DNA of 64,000 nt from Branchiostoma floridae (Eukaryota > Chordata > Leptocardii > Amphioxiformes > Branchiostomatidae). The DNA lies in assembly GCF_000003815.2 (NCBI RefSeq), contig NC_049987.1:11142714-11206713 (forward strand), given 5' to 3'. Numbering within the stretch: the stretch's first letter is position 1; each line of letters starts with the position of its first letter. Of this stretch, positions 45,901 to 60,700 are shown piece by piece. A model generated the notes under the pieces. It was not told the origin of the DNA. It saw nothing but the letters and a program-made list of their open reading frames with translations, and ran no database searches. The position numbers and the translations under genes are program-made.

Positions 45901-48783
45901 TGGCACCAGTCCCATCTTTTGGGATACCTGTCTGATTGGACATTGAGGTGCTTGTGTCTGTATCTTTCCAGCGCAAGCATGCAGCAAATAGATTTTTCTT
46001 TTTCAAAATGGAGTCAAATGTTGAAAAAAACACTGACCATGCCAGTTTCTAATATGCTGATTTTTATTTTGAATAATCATATTTTATCACCCGGACTTTA
46101 CTTTGAGGTCTCATACACACAGGAGCAGAGAAACTAAAATTTGTCAGCTTGCACTCAACCTTTAGATACACTTTTGTGGCCACTCCAACCTGATTGTACT
46201 TTCTTTTAGTCAGTCCATAACTGTCTGAAGCTCGTGTCCAGCCATCACTTCTTTCTCATGAAACTACACCTTTCACACAGGTGTCTGTTATAACACTAAG
46301 AGGCATATGTATAGTATAATACTTTCCAAAAAATAGATTTCCTATCCCTCATGAGAATTAGATGCATCTGATACCTACATATATGAAAATGGGCTTATTG
46401 CTAACTGTCCACCCATAAATGATAAGAGAAACATTTACAAATTCCTTCCTTTTGTCATTTACCAATTTTTATCACATCAACCGTGTCAGTGGTTACCGAA
46501 ATTGGTATTGATCTTGTAGTCAGAAATTTAGTAGTCAATTTAGAGAAAGTCTACACCCAAAGACAAAGGTTTATAGTGTGTTACAAAGTTGTAATAGCTC
46601 TAAATCCCGGGGGCCCATTGGTCTGAAATCAATAGGCAGTTGGGCCACTAGTTTAACACTATTGGTCAGAAGTTATGATGTCATTGGTCAGCAGGTGCAA
46701 TATAGAGTTATCAAACTCTTTTTCATTGATCAGAGAATAATCACTGAACTAGCCATAGCTGGTAAAGTGTGATGAACCCGAGCTTTACTAACTTAAAAAA
46801 AACAGCACCCTTCCAAATATCTCGTCAATCCAATGCTTTGCATACAGTAATAAGTTTGAATCGTCAGATTTGATTGATCCTTTGTTTCTTGTTCTTATCC
46901 TTAATTGGCTTGTTACCTTCAGTGATTATCCTTGTCACATTGCATGCAAATTTGATTCATTATGGATTTACCTATTGTCAAAACCTCAATTTCACTTGTG
47001 ATGCATTTTCTACCAGTACTACTACTATATCACTATATATGGGAAAAGTGAAGTGTGATCGTTTCTTTTGCCAAGATACTTCAACATAAGTGATACTTTC
47101 TGCATCTACATGAATTGCTATACCCCAGCTCTCCTTCATTGTATGATAAACCATTGTAACACATGTAACTTGGAAATTTGTCAAAGAGCCCTTTAGGACA
47201 ATCCTGCCCAGGTGGCTGGCATTAGCAAGCACCACCTGCCGGGCTGACAACAAAGCAATGGAACTTCTCAAAATTTGGAGCAAGTCTCGCTTTCCATTTG
47301 ACTTTCCAGATGATCTCAGTATCAAATTTAAGATAATAAAAGATGCAATCTTCTTAATATATAGATACAAAGTTGTTCAGTACTACATCTTTTTAAGTTG
47401 TTCAAAAGGTAGCAAATGGAACCGATTTTACATTTTCTTTGAAGTTTGTTCATTAATCTTAGATTGAACAGGATTTTGCTCCAGTATCGCTCCATTACCA
47501 TGCTTGTAGCCCAGATACCATACCTGCATCATACTGACCGTGCACTTTTCCTTCCTCATCCTCTTCCTACAAGGGAGGCTCCCATACAAGTCTGTCCATC
47601 ATCTCCGTTTCCATGGCGACAGCCAATCACAGCTCCAGGTCCATTTGGACGGTTTCCAACACATCACTTACCGTACCTAGTTCATAGTAATGACAGATTT
47701 CAACAATTCAGTATTAACATTGAAATGATAGCTACAATTTGTAACAGTCCAAAACTCACTACAGGATACTCTTTTTCCATCCTAGAAGCCTCATGTAAAC
47801 TCTGGCAAAATTCTAAAATAAAAAGAAAGAATAAACCTACTGGTATCTTTTAGCAAATGTACAAGCTATTTGCTTCTAAAACTCTTAAATTTGCAGTGAG
47901 TTTTGGTGACAATCCTTACTGTAAGTCGGTGTCAGCCTACGTGTACGTTTGTACAACCAACTTTGCTACAAGAACACCTTTGATTGGTGTACATAGCATG
48001 CCATTGTTATAATTTCAGCCTCTAAACACCATGCTATTAACCCTAATTACAGTGAACCAGGCATGAGAACTGGAGAGCAAACTAAATAGTAATACTTAAG
48101 AATTTTTCACAATTTACAAACTATCATTGCTGAAACATAGCCAAAAGCACTACCACATTCAATACAGATTTCCTTACAATTCTCATGCCTACTCACTGAG
48201 CTTCTAAGTCAAGTCAACTTAATCATTCCCTTGTCCCAGGATTGTATCTACATCCTGAACTTTTCTATTGTTACCCAAAGAAATTAAGGCTTAGCTTAAG
48301 GTAACTCAGTAGCTCATGTCTCCACAATTCTTAGCAGTCCCGGCACCTGGAGGCACCAGTGAAGTTAACCTTCATTTACTCAAACAGTAGCGATGATGGT
48401 TGCCATGTTCCCTAGTACAACGTACCACTTCATTCCTCAATCAACTTTGTTTACCGTATCCAAGACAATGCCCATAATGAACCCTCAAGAACGGATCTAT
48501 CACAAAATAGAGATTTATTCATTTTAAAAAATTTGCGGGGAAACAATGGCTTTAAGGACAACACATATTCTGAAGACGAGATGTGTGAACGTGTAACAAC
48601 TCTGCACATAAAATCTTCTCTGAGTCAGACACAGACTTAATTGCAGCATCGTACGTGGTCCTGATCTCAGTAATAAAAACCCCTCCACAAACATGCAGCT
48701 TTGTCCTCACTTCGTCACTACCCATTGCTCAACATAAAAGGTGCTTCTGCACACTAGTTCATGAGAAGAACTTTGCACATAGT
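42972..48783. other. Convergent 3' region: SOD paralogue 3'UTR and long SCAF-gene 3'UTR
   Basis: No coding region is convincing in 5.8 kb. The + strand SOD has AATAAA at 43723-43728. For the - strand SCAF gene, reverse AATAAA signals lie at 43878-43883 and 43754-43759. If these are used, the SCAF 3'UTR is about 4.9 kb and the two transcripts end back to back or overlap. Nearer signals may exist. The region has fewer visible transposon ends than the rest of the window. Confidence 0.45.
43723..43728 (+). terminator. Polyadenylation signal of the second SOD gene
   Basis: AATAAA in 'gattaaaataaaaactg', about 750 bp after the stop codon. Confidence 0.5.
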
Positions 48784-51700
48784 TTATTCAGCCTCGACTT
48801 CTTTGGTTGGGACTGGGTCTGGTACAATTTCTGGTTTGGGAACTGAGTTGGATTCTATAGGGTCAGGTATGGGAGTGTCTAGCACTTCCTTTACGACAGG
48901 GACATCCTCCGTTTTTACAGCTGGCTTATTTTCAACTACTGGAGGAACTTCAGGCATGACAGGTGGTTCGGACATGACAGGTGGTTCTGCCTTTACTTCT
49001 TCCTTTACTGCCAGTTCCTTTACCACTGGCTCTGGCTGGTTTGCAACCGGTACAACTGGTTTTTCAATTGGTTCTTCCTTTTTCACAGGTGGATCTTCCT
49101 TCTTTTCCTCTGACATGACTTCATCTTTCACTGGTGGCAAGTCCTTAGGGACTGAGTGGTCTTCTTTGATATCGTTTTCTTGGGGTTTTGCTTCAGCCTT
49201 GTCTTCTGCATTGTTTTTAGCAGACTGAGGCATGTGGGCAAGATTCAATAGTCTTGACCTTAGGTTATCTCCTTTTCCAACCTCCTTGGGTGGTTGTTTA
49301 TCATTGCTCCTAGAATCCTGTCGGGAACGGCCAGCACTGTCTCGCTTTTCACTTTCCCGTCGGTCTCGACCGTCGCTGTCCCGTCTCTCTCTGCTACGGT
49401 CTCTGCTGTCAAAGCGGCTCCTATGATCGTGATCACGATCACGATCCGCGCGACGGAAGAAACTTCCTCTTCTTTCTCCACTCGCACCAGGTTCTGCATC
49501 ATCCATCTGGTCACGGTCCTCACGACGCCAGTTATTCTCCCGATGATCACGGTCGCGCACTTCCCTACCACGATCACGGAAATCTCTGTCCCTTTCGCGG
49601 TCATCACGATCATGGAAACCTCCCCGTCCCCACCTCTCATCGCGACCTCTCTTCCAATCCCGTCCCTCCGGTTCAAACGGTTCTTGTCCATCCTCCATGG
49701 GACGCTTCTGTCCTGGGGGACCCTCTGCAAAACGTTCATCAATGTCTCCTGCCCCCAAGTTATTCATTACAGGATCTTTATCCTCAAATCGGGAGACTCT
49801 GCCTTCCCCTGGCCCCCTGAAGTTTGGTCCTCCTTCCCCTCCTATCCCTCCCAAGGGGTTACCCAGAAGAGGGCGCGGCCCACGGAATCCTCCCATCGGG
49901 CCTTGTGGTGGTCCTGTTGGCCGGTTCTGTCCCTGGAATCTCATTGGCCCCTGCTGGTTGAAGGCCATGGGACCACCAGGTCCTTGCATGCCTGGGATCA
50001 ACTGTCCCGGCATGCCCGGTCGCATCCCCATCCTGATCTGCATCCTTTGCCCCGGCATCATGTTCCTGATCCCCGGCCCCATGATACCAGCTTGGGGCAT
50101 CATCCCTGGTGGGCCCTGCATACGGGGACTTGCTAGGAGAGGTCTGGGCTGTCCACCTACTGCTAACCCTGCTACCAGTGGACGAGGACCTGCAATACCT
50201 CCTGGTGCCATGCCACGAGCGTTGGCCATGTTGGAGGGTGTCATGGGAGCTCCTGAGGACATGGGCATCTGCTGGGCCATAGTGGTGTTGGCATTGGCAG
50301 GCATTCCGCTGGGCCCGCTGGTGCGAATGGGGCTTGGTACATTCATCCGCATCCCTGGGAGGTTCCCCTGCTGCCCGAATGGCAGCCCTTGCATCTGATT
50401 GGGTGGCTGGCCGCGGCCCATTGGTCGTGGTTGGTTCAGCCCACCCTGCATCTGGCCTGGCATGCCGGGCGTCGGGCTGCGGAACTGGTTTTGCATGGGC
50501 CCGCCCGGCTGCCTCGGACTGAACGGACCCGGCGATGTCTTCTCATCAGGAAAGGGGCTGCTGTCTGGTCGATCCTTTGTTGGTGTCACTTGCCCTGCGT
50601 TGAAACCAGCATTTTGCTGAGACTGATTCATCTGGTTCATTGCGTTAGCAAGTGCCTGGTTTAACCCTGGGCGTACAGCCTGGTTCTGCTGCATCAGCCC
50701 CATCCCCGAGGGTGTGTTCAGCAGCGGGGGCCGGCCTGGTGTGGCACCAGCACCTCCCATACCCGGCGCATTCTGCATGGGTCGCATCAAACCGAAGCCA
50801 GAATTCTGCTGCTGTTCTCGCTGCTGGTTGATCAGGCTTGTGACGGTGCTGACTGCGACTGCCTGTGCCGGGGTGAGGGGGTTCGGCCCTGAGGAGGTGG
50901 TGGACGATGTCGGAGCAGCTGAGCTACTTGGCGGCACCGATGGGGGTGGAACCATCTGAGGCATACCGGGGGGAGGTTGGTTGGGGTTAAACGTCGGCGG
51001 CATAGCAGCAAAAGGTGCCATCCCTGGAGGTGGGACAGCTGGGTTGAAGGCAGGAAACCCAGGAGGTGGTACCCCCTGTGGGAAACCCATGGGTCGCATC
51101 AACCCAGGCATCATGGCTGGTACCACAGCAGGGTTAGGCATGACAGGGATCTGTGCTATGGAGGCTGGCATCTCTGGTATGGAGGTGGCTGCTGCTGGCT
51201 GACTGGCAGCTGGGGGTTTGTCAGGTACCAGGGCAAGCAGCTCGTCTTGAGACATCTCACCCAGGTCCTTCTTCTGCTCCTGGCTTTCTTGACTGCCAGA
51301 CTCACTGGGAGCCACATCTGGAAAACAAATGATATTTCTCATCAGACGTAGCTTAAAGAAGAATAGGTTTCCTCAAGTTTACATAAATACAAAGCTCTAA
51401 AATTTGTAGTATCATCTTCCAAAATGTTGACATTGCTGCCATTTTAGCCTAAATTTGATATACTGTGGTAGTACAATCTATCATAATTGAGTGTACATAA
51501 TTTACCAAACAGGATACATTGCAGTTGAGTTTTGTATAACAGATCAAATGAAATGCAGTACCCTTCTTTTGGTCAGGGGGCAGGGTTTCATTGTCAATGT
51601 AGCCCCCCTCTGCCAGGCTCTCGAGGTCTTTGCCCTCCAGTTTCTCCCACGGCAGGTACGTTGTCCCTGCATGGTCGTCCCAGTACTGCTTGTGCTCCTT

Positions 51701-54700
51701 CCCCTTTACTCCTTTCCCTGGAGCCCATGCCATCTGAAACAGGAAAACAGAGGGTTTATTAGCCACATATGGACCAAATACAGCAAATGCATTTAAGTTT
51801 GCAGGGATATAATTTCGCAGTAGCGGGACAAAAGACTTTTCGCGGTGGTTTCCAGTTCAAGCTAGCACCATTCACTGTAGTCTCTAACTGCCATGGAAAA
51901 ATGTACGTGGTGTTTTTTAGTTCGCGGTGAAGCAGCCACCGTGAAAACATTAAACCACCACGAAAGTTTCTGCATTTACAGTACTACTTCTGTTATTCCA
52001 TTAATGTACTATTGTACTACTTTATGTCCTTTCCAACCCTTTGTTGCTGCTACCAACATCAGTCTAGAACAAGCATTGTTGTGTATAGTAGATGGCGACA
52101 TCTTGACTGTACCAACATTTTCTTGTCCAAACCTACCTGAACTGGCTGCTGCCTGTTGCCCACCCGCAGGTTCTTGAGTTTGTTGAGAGCGTTGTGTGCG
52201 TCAAGCCTGGTCTCATAGCAGACGTATGCACATCCCCGAGGTGGAATCAACTGGACAGAAAACAAAACATATATGCTGAATACCTTTACATGGCACACTT
52301 CTCAATTGTCACATAATGTAAAAGCTGAGCTAATTCTATAGCATTTGCATAAAACTTTCCATGTTCTGTGTGATGAACATTTCTTTGTGTATGATGAAGT
52401 CATTCAGAAAGCAAAAATCTCATTTGTAGAGAGACAATCTACACATTACATGCTAGTGCTAATTCTTTAGTACTACTAGAGTATCTGCAAGACTATATTA
52501 TCAATGAACTTACATCAATAGATTGAACAGGCCCGATTGCTTCAAAGATGTTGCGCAGCTCGACATCTGTTGTCTTCTTGTCCAGGTGGCCTACCCACAA
52601 GGTAGTGCTGCAGACTGAGTAAGGGAGAAATCAAAATTTCATTTAGTTTTTGTTTGAACACAAAAAAAAACTATCATTTGTTGAGCAATGACATACTATG
52701 TACACATTAAGTGACAACACTTACTTACAACTGGATTACGGAAGGCTTCAATGCTAATAATTTTACTTACAGCAGCAATTCAGTTCGTGCTAAGCAGGCA
52801 AGCTGGTAACAGAGAATGTCAACGCTCAACCATCATTAAGAACTGGGATTATGACCAATAGCATTGCTTAGTATCTGTACTCACTACAGAGAGACTTTTT
52901 CTTTACAGGAGGCAATCCCTTTTTCTCTCTTTCTCTTTCCCTCTCTCGATCACGTTCCCTCTCCCGATCTTCTTCTCTCTCCTTCCTGCGACGCTCTGCA
53001 CTCCGAGAACGAGACCTCCTCCGTCTACGGTCCCGCGACCGTGATCTCGACCTTCGTGACCTGCGGCGATCTCTGTCCCGATCGCGGTCACGTGAACGAG
53101 ATCTACGACTTCTGCTTCTTGATGTTGCACGATCCTTTGAAGACCTGTATTTACAAACAAAAATTAGCATTCTTGAATATGAGAAAAATTTAGAGAACAC
53201 AATGTAGATACTTGCAATTCATTCCAAGGACAAAAGTTAATCTCCAAATCAATTCATTATTGCCATGGTGAAAAGTATTCTTTTTATATCCACTGGTAAA
53301 GATTGGTACATCTACAAGTTTGAATTTCAAACAGATGAAGGTATTTATGTACACCCCCTACCTATCCTGATCTCTGCTCTCCTTTTCCCTATCCTTGGTG
53401 GGTGAGGAGGGTGGTCTCTCTCTCTCCCTGTCCCAGGAAGGTTCCTCAAATACCTGCTGCTGTTCCTCCCGGCCATGCTGCAGCTGCTGTGCTGGTGGTG
53501 GGACATCGTTAAATGGGGGCGGCCTCTGTGCTTGGTTCCCCTGTAGGAAGGATTGCTATGTTGAGGAAGAAGCAGCAAGTGATGAACAAAAGGTCAAACA
53601 GAAAGTAGGAAACAAAAAGCAACAAGCAACAGTGGACTATATATCAACACATATCCATCTATGAAAAATAAAGATACAAAGAAAGAAATGCTGTAAGTAT
53701 AAATATATGTAAAACAATCATCACTTCTGAACAATAATTTTGATAAGAGAAGAGTAACGTAACATACTACTAAGCTGCAAAATATCTAAATAGCTAATTC
53801 ATGGGCTCCCTTGGAAATCAGTTACGTGAACTGAAGGGACAGCCCAAAAGATGAATAGATAAATAAATAAATGTGAGGAAAGTGTAAAATAAGTTCTTGT
53901 CTTGCAATTAGCCTTCCCTACTACAAAAATTATTTCTATAAATACTGTACCCATTATTACCCACATAAAATGGAAGATTCCATCCCTACCTGAGGAGGAG
54001 GCATCCCAGGTGGAGGGAACCTAGGAGGCATACCCGGCGGGAAGGCCCCCTGCGGAAACTGGCCGGGAGGGGGGATGTTAGGGGGGAACCCCATGCCAGG
54101 GGGCAGACCCATGGGCATCTGTGGGGGACCCTGGTTCGGTGGCGGCTGCATCTGGGGTGGTGCACCCTGGGAAGGAGGCTCCTTGGGAGGCTGTAAGTGG
54201 TGAGAGACCTGTGGTGATGAGTAACACAGGAATTTGTCTGTCTCACAGAAGACCTACTTTCTATTCTTTTAGTCAATGATAAAGACTGGTTACTGTTGTG
54301 AAGATACAAAAATATAAAAACATAACTTATGTCATACATGTGGGGGATTTTTCATTCATTGTGTGAATGTATGTGTGAAGATTTGTGACACCACAGCGAT
54401 GAGTAACACAGTGGTGGCAAAGCATCTCCAGGACATTTCTCTGGCACACAGTTGGAAGTACTGAGCTCATATATGAAAATAACTCAGACCTTGGTAGATG
54501 TGCAGATTGAACTAACACTTGTTACCTACATGTAAAGTTGAGACTTCACATAAGTTTATCTATCAGACATGCTCAAAATACTCAAAAGTTAAGGATGATT
54601 TACTGAGACTTCATGTTTATTGAATGTGGTATGGAGAGGTATTACAAAACTATAAGAAGTTGAAACACCGAAGCTTTCGAGACTTGTACTTGGCATCGTT

Positions 54701-57700
54701 TTCCCACCTGCTGTATTTCCTTGTCGAACTCGTCTTGCTGCTGCTGGAGGACCTGTTGCTTGAGGAAGTCTGGGAAGGGCGCGGGTGCAGCGGAGGGCAT
54801 ACCAGAGGCCTGAGATGTCTGTGCCTGGGCTAACTGTTTCTGCAGCTGCTGGAGGAGATCTGCATTGGGCAGACTGGCCAGGATGCTCTGAACACTGTAG
54901 AGGAGGAGAGGGGGGTGGGGGGGTGGTCATAACATATTAGCAACATATGTACTGTACAGCAATCAGTGAGAAGCTTAGATAGTGGTCTTACCTAAGGACA
55001 TTCAAAACAAGGAAATCAGAGATGGCAGCCTTCGTCCCCAACAACAACTACTTTGTGACCCTTCCACTTCCACTTCAAGATGCAAAATCAACAGCACTGT
55101 GGATGTAAATGGCAAAATTGTCTTGTGCATACTGAAAACTGGGCAAACGATCCAAAGACAAAACTTTACTCCATTGTGGTAAAGTGTAGATTTTGATCCA
55201 ACAAAGACATGATAAACAGTTTATTGAGTTAAAATGTGATGACTGACCTGTGCTGATGCTGGGGAGGGGTGGGCTGAGGAGGCTCTTGAGGAGTTTGGTA
55301 CTTCCCTGCATCCCTGCTGTCCTCCTCATCCTCATCTCCATAATCAAAGTCATCTAGAAGAGCCTGAAAGAAGAGTTTAGGGGTTTAAGTTCTGCGGTCC
55401 CTCAATATTCATTCAAAACATGGTACACTACATTTGTTGAGACCCATAATGGATATGATCAAGTTCTAGTCTGTGTGTAAGTGTGTGAAGATTTGTGACA
55501 CCACAGCGATGAGTAACACAGTGGTGGCAAAGCATCTCCAGGATGTTTCTTTGGCACACAGTTGGAAGTGCTGAGCTCATATAAAAAGGAACTCAGACCT
55601 TGGTAGATGTGCAAAAAAAAAGAAATAAACGCCTCAGCAACAGTAATACAATTTCTATCAGATGTACTACACAACAGTACTTATAGTATCTTTTATGAGT
55701 TTATGTCTGTGAACATTTACCTTGTTAAAGCCTTTAGGTTTGGGTGGTGTTGCTGTACTGGGGGCTCCACCAGGGCCAGCCATCATGCCAGTAGTGTGTG
55801 CCTGTAGTGGAAACAACAATCAGTTAGGTAATAGTACATCAGACTATCTGAAGTCAAGATGATGGCTTTTACAATAGTCTCAAAAACTTACATATAACAT
55901 TGCCAGACTCTTCAGGGGGGGGATTTGAACGTTTTCTATACATCTTGAGACAAATGTCAGCAGAGTGAATACTTTAGAGCACTGTTGATTAACAGTTCCT
56001 GGATTTCACAAATTGTGAGCTTTACAGTTCTTTCTAATATGTGTTTCATGACATTTCAGATGGATTTCAGATGGATTTCAGATGAGCTCAGAAACTTTTG
56101 AAGTATATAATCAATCATTCATATTATATACAAAGGGAAAAATTGTAATTAACTATGTATGAGATGAACTATTGTATGCTTGTGTTTGTTGCTATGCCAT
56201 TCACCCCACCACAGCAGGTAGCATCATTACCTGCTCTTCAAGCCTAACAAAATTATTTCTTCTATAATAGTTACATTATAACTAGCCATTTAAAACTAGT
56301 CATTCAGGAATATCTTGGCGTGTTTTAGATTCCTCCATGTCTCTCAATATAACCAATTGTAATTGTATTTGAGTTTCAAGGATGTCGCATCTTAAAAACT
56401 TTTTCACAGATAAAACTGGACAGAAGAATGAGCAAACATAGGATAAGATTGAAAGAAACGACACAAAATGACTTGTACATGTTGGTGGAAGTATTTCATC
56501 CTGTTTTGTTTATAAAAGTGGACCAAGTTAATTGTGTAATATAACTCGCTGCTGCCACACCGCATGCCTGTTCTGACGAAGGGTGGTTATAACGGCTACA
56601 CAGATACAGAATATGGCTTCAGTTTCCTACTGTTCCCTACACGTGACAAAAGTTGGACGGAGGAAGAGTAAAACAAAGGAAGTTCACGTGACCTGCTGCA
56701 GGGTTTTCTGCAGACTCTGCTGCAGTTGGAGCAGCTGCTGCAGCTGTTCTGTAGAGGGAACAGCCTGCTGATGGAGGAAAAAAAACAAAAGGCAAAATAA
56801 AACCACGGAATCCAGGGGAAAATAGTGCTCATAACGTGTGCTTAAAAGGCCAACTATCGAGAAGGAGTTTTTCACTCTAGTCAGTGTACACAAAAAAATT
56901 CATCCCTTTTCCTGTTTAGAGTTGACTGCGTTTCCTTAAGGTTCCATCAAACAATGGATATATAAGTTCTGGTCACTACTCTACACCACCACCAGTTAGT
57001 TACAAATTAAACAAGACACCACTTGAGTTATCGGAATTTATGTTCCAAAAAAATTATCATAATCTAAATAATAGCTAAGTCTCACTCTACTTCTAACATT
57101 AACGGCTGCCATGTCAAAGAAATACAAATGAGAGATCTCTCATTTGTATTTGTTTGACATGAGCTTTGTTTAGAACAGGTTTTCAAGACTATGTATAACA
57201 TCTGAATGGGGTCTAATGTTATGGGGTTTAGTATTAGCAGTGTTTATGCAGTAAGGATATATTCTATCACCTTTCCCGAACTATGTTCCATGTATCCTAA
57301 CATTTCCTGGCAGGAAATACTTCAACAATCGAAAATATTACCTGCCTTTCTTAGCTTTTTAATCATAATTCAAAATTTGCTATACCACAGAATTTGTCTG
57401 GCAGAAATTTCAAATCAAGTTATCTATCCATCTTCACTTCTCCATACCTGTACAGGTGGGGCCCCACCCAGCAACAGTTGCTGTACAGCCTTGAGAGGGT
57501 CAGCAGGTTCAGGAACAGCAGCTGTCTCTCCTATTGGTGCCATGGATGTGGAGGAGGAGGAAGGCTGGGGTGTTGTGGCTGTTGGACAAAATAAGATGAA
57601 ATCAATTACCTTCAAGTAAGATCTTTTAACTTCTTAGATACATTGATCATGTTAGTACAAAACATCAATTATTGTAACATTGGAAAACATAGGTTGCATG

Positions 57701-60700
57701 ATACTGATTGTGTCATGTAGTAGCATATCCTTTGACCACAATTTTGTGAGGATGAGAGCTGTCTATATGACTTAACCATTTGCAGACTGGATGCAGAACA
57801 AGTGCCTTTTAGGAAACACTTCTAGTGTACATGGAAGCAGCAGCAAATAAAGCACACACAAAGGAGCATGTTCCATTCCATTTGTGCTCACCTTGGGTGT
57901 GTTTCCCCTGTTCTGGTTCTGCTAAGTGTCAAATGAGAGAAGACATATCATCTCAGTGTCTACTATATACAGGCTAGACTGTAGTTCAGCAATACAGGGG
58001 TTTTATATACCTCTTTGTTTTGGACTACCTGATCCTGAACTGAGTGTTTTTGTGTTGATTGAAAAAACAGGGCTACAAAAAAAAGTACATTTTTATCTTT
58101 TATTTTTTTAAGCAAGAAGATACTACATACATCATAATTTGAGAGAACTTAAGAGGATTCGCTCACCTGGCTGCATCTGTTTGGCCCTTTCTGGGTCAGC
58201 CATGTCCAACAGGGGCTGGATCACTTCCACCTTGAACACATGGTTCTTCTGCCACAGATTCAGCACACGCACAACCCGAGCCTACGGTAAACAATAAACA
58301 ACTAGAGTTCCACGAACACATACCTTTGCCAAATAATTTGTTATGTAGAATGATGTCTGTAGACAAATGCGTTACTCATTTCATTTTCTTTATAATTAAA
58401 TGCTTGGAGTTGGTTTATAAAATTTCGGCATTTATTATGCAAATTAGATACCAATTTACAATTAATTGATATCAAATTGTATCAAGCATTACTTAAGCTA
58501 TCAGCATACCAAAAATCATGATGATCCTTTGATCCATTCTTGACTTATTCTCTTTCAAAGTCTTTAAATACACCTCTTACTCTCTTCCCTCTTTCTCAGT
58601 TACATATGTGACAACTTTGATGAAAGTACTATAATGGAATGCAGTGGATTTATGAACTTTTCCTAATCAATTATGCAAATTAGCTGTTAACTTGCATAAT
58701 AAGTATCACATTATATAAGTCTTCATTTAGGCTATCTACATGCCGAAAATCATGACGATCCGTCAACACGTTAATATTTTCTCATTAATTATGCAAATGA
58801 GATCATCATTTGCATGATAAATATGTATTGACATTTCTCTCTTTCTCAGCTACATATGTGACAAGTTTTAAAGCCCTATCATGGAATGTAGTGAATTTAT
58901 AAAATATCCTCATTAATTATGCAAATTAGCTGTTGATTTGCATAATTGTTATCTGATTATGTAGGTCTTCACTTACGCTACCTACATACAAAAAAACATG
59001 ATGATCCGTCAACATGTTCATATTTTCTCATTAATTATGCAAATGAGGTCACCATTTGCATAATTGATATCTGTCGACATTTCTCTCCTTCCCAGCTACA
59101 TATGTGACAAGTTTGAAAGTCCTATCATGGAATGAAGTGGATTTATAATTTTTCCTCATTAATTATGCAAATTAGCTGCTGATTTGCATAATTAGTATAC
59201 CATTATGTAAGTCATCACTCATTCTATCTACATACCAAAAATCATGACGATCCGTCAACACGTTGTAGAGTTATTCTCATCCAAAGTTTGAAAGGAAACC
59301 GGCGCCTGCAGTTCCAAAAAAGCTGCTAGGGGGCCCAAACTCACAGCATTTACTCTCTGCCTCGAGGGCTATCTACCACTCAAAAATCATGATCACAGCA
59401 TGTCCAGAACACGAGATATCAAAAATTGAGGTTCTGCTGCAGTACCTTAGCAAGCCGCTAGGGGGTCCATTATCGAACTTGACCTTCGTTTTCCCGACCC
59501 CTACCCACCTACCAAATATTATCGGGATCCATCCAAGACTTCTTGAGTTATGCTGTTAACAGACACACAGACACACACACAGACTCACAAGCCCAAAACA
59601 TAACCTTAGCCATTCTGGCAAAGGTAACAACAACACTTAACGCCACTGAAACAACATGCCTCAGACTAATTTCAAGTGCATAATTTATTAATTGCATAGG
59701 TAAAAATTGATTAATAATTCAGCAATACCTTTTTCTTAACCGTTACCATTTCCCTACCTACCCTACCCTACAAAAACCTGCCGACCCTAGATTTTTTGTA
59801 GTCACATAGCTCTAGGTAGGATTTTTATTCAGCCTGCTTTCTATTGAAGTAAAAAAATTGCTTGTCCTATCTAATGAAGGATAGCTACCATGTACAACAT
59901 GCAAGTTTTACATTGAAAGACACTTGACACACATGCATTTCAGTTTACTTTGTTCAACTGTATTGTAATATGTCACACTAGAGTTTTGGCCATCAAAAAA
60001 TTACATGAAAAAAATATAATCCCTACCAACCAACCCTAATTTTTTCAGGACTGAAACAGGAAACACAACATTTTTTCCCAGGCCCTATTAATTAACACTA
60101 AAAGTCAAACAAATTGACTAAGTGAGACCCATTCAGACGCAACACTAAGTAAGAAACAGGCGGCACTGACCCTATCCTCTGGGGGACATTTGAAAAGGTG
60201 CTGGAACGTCAAGGTGACATTCTTTGCGAAGCGAGGTGCAAAAACATCCTTGTCTGCTCCAAACTGGTGGCGCGACTGGCGTACGATGGAGTCGATAACG
60301 TACAGACCAGGTACCTTGTACTCTGGGCGACACTGTAGGTTAAAAAAAACAATACTAAATTAAGAAAAGACGATCTTAAAACAAATTGAAATTTTGTGGA
60401 TTTGTGAAATAAGACATAATGACAATTGTATGAAAGAGAACCTACCTTCTGAATGAACTTCTCTACACTTTGCACCACATGCTTGTAAAACTGTGGGTAG
60501 AAAACAGTAACATTTAGAACTGAGTTTTTTAACAAAGCAAACAAGGCCTTGCTAGAAGCATTACGGTTTTGACCTTAGATGTTAAATGTTTAAAAATGTG
60601 TTTAAGAAAGTGATTAAAAAGGGTCACGTAATCAGTCAGAGTACAGATGTAAAAGATAAAATTATTTGAGTTACTGGCAAAAGATGTTCAATAAATCCAA

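Noticed and set aside
48761-51351. Long + strand reading frames (48761-49228, 49294-50136, 49697-50398, 50977-51351)
   Set aside because: They are antisense shadows of the low-complexity last SCAF exon on the - strand.
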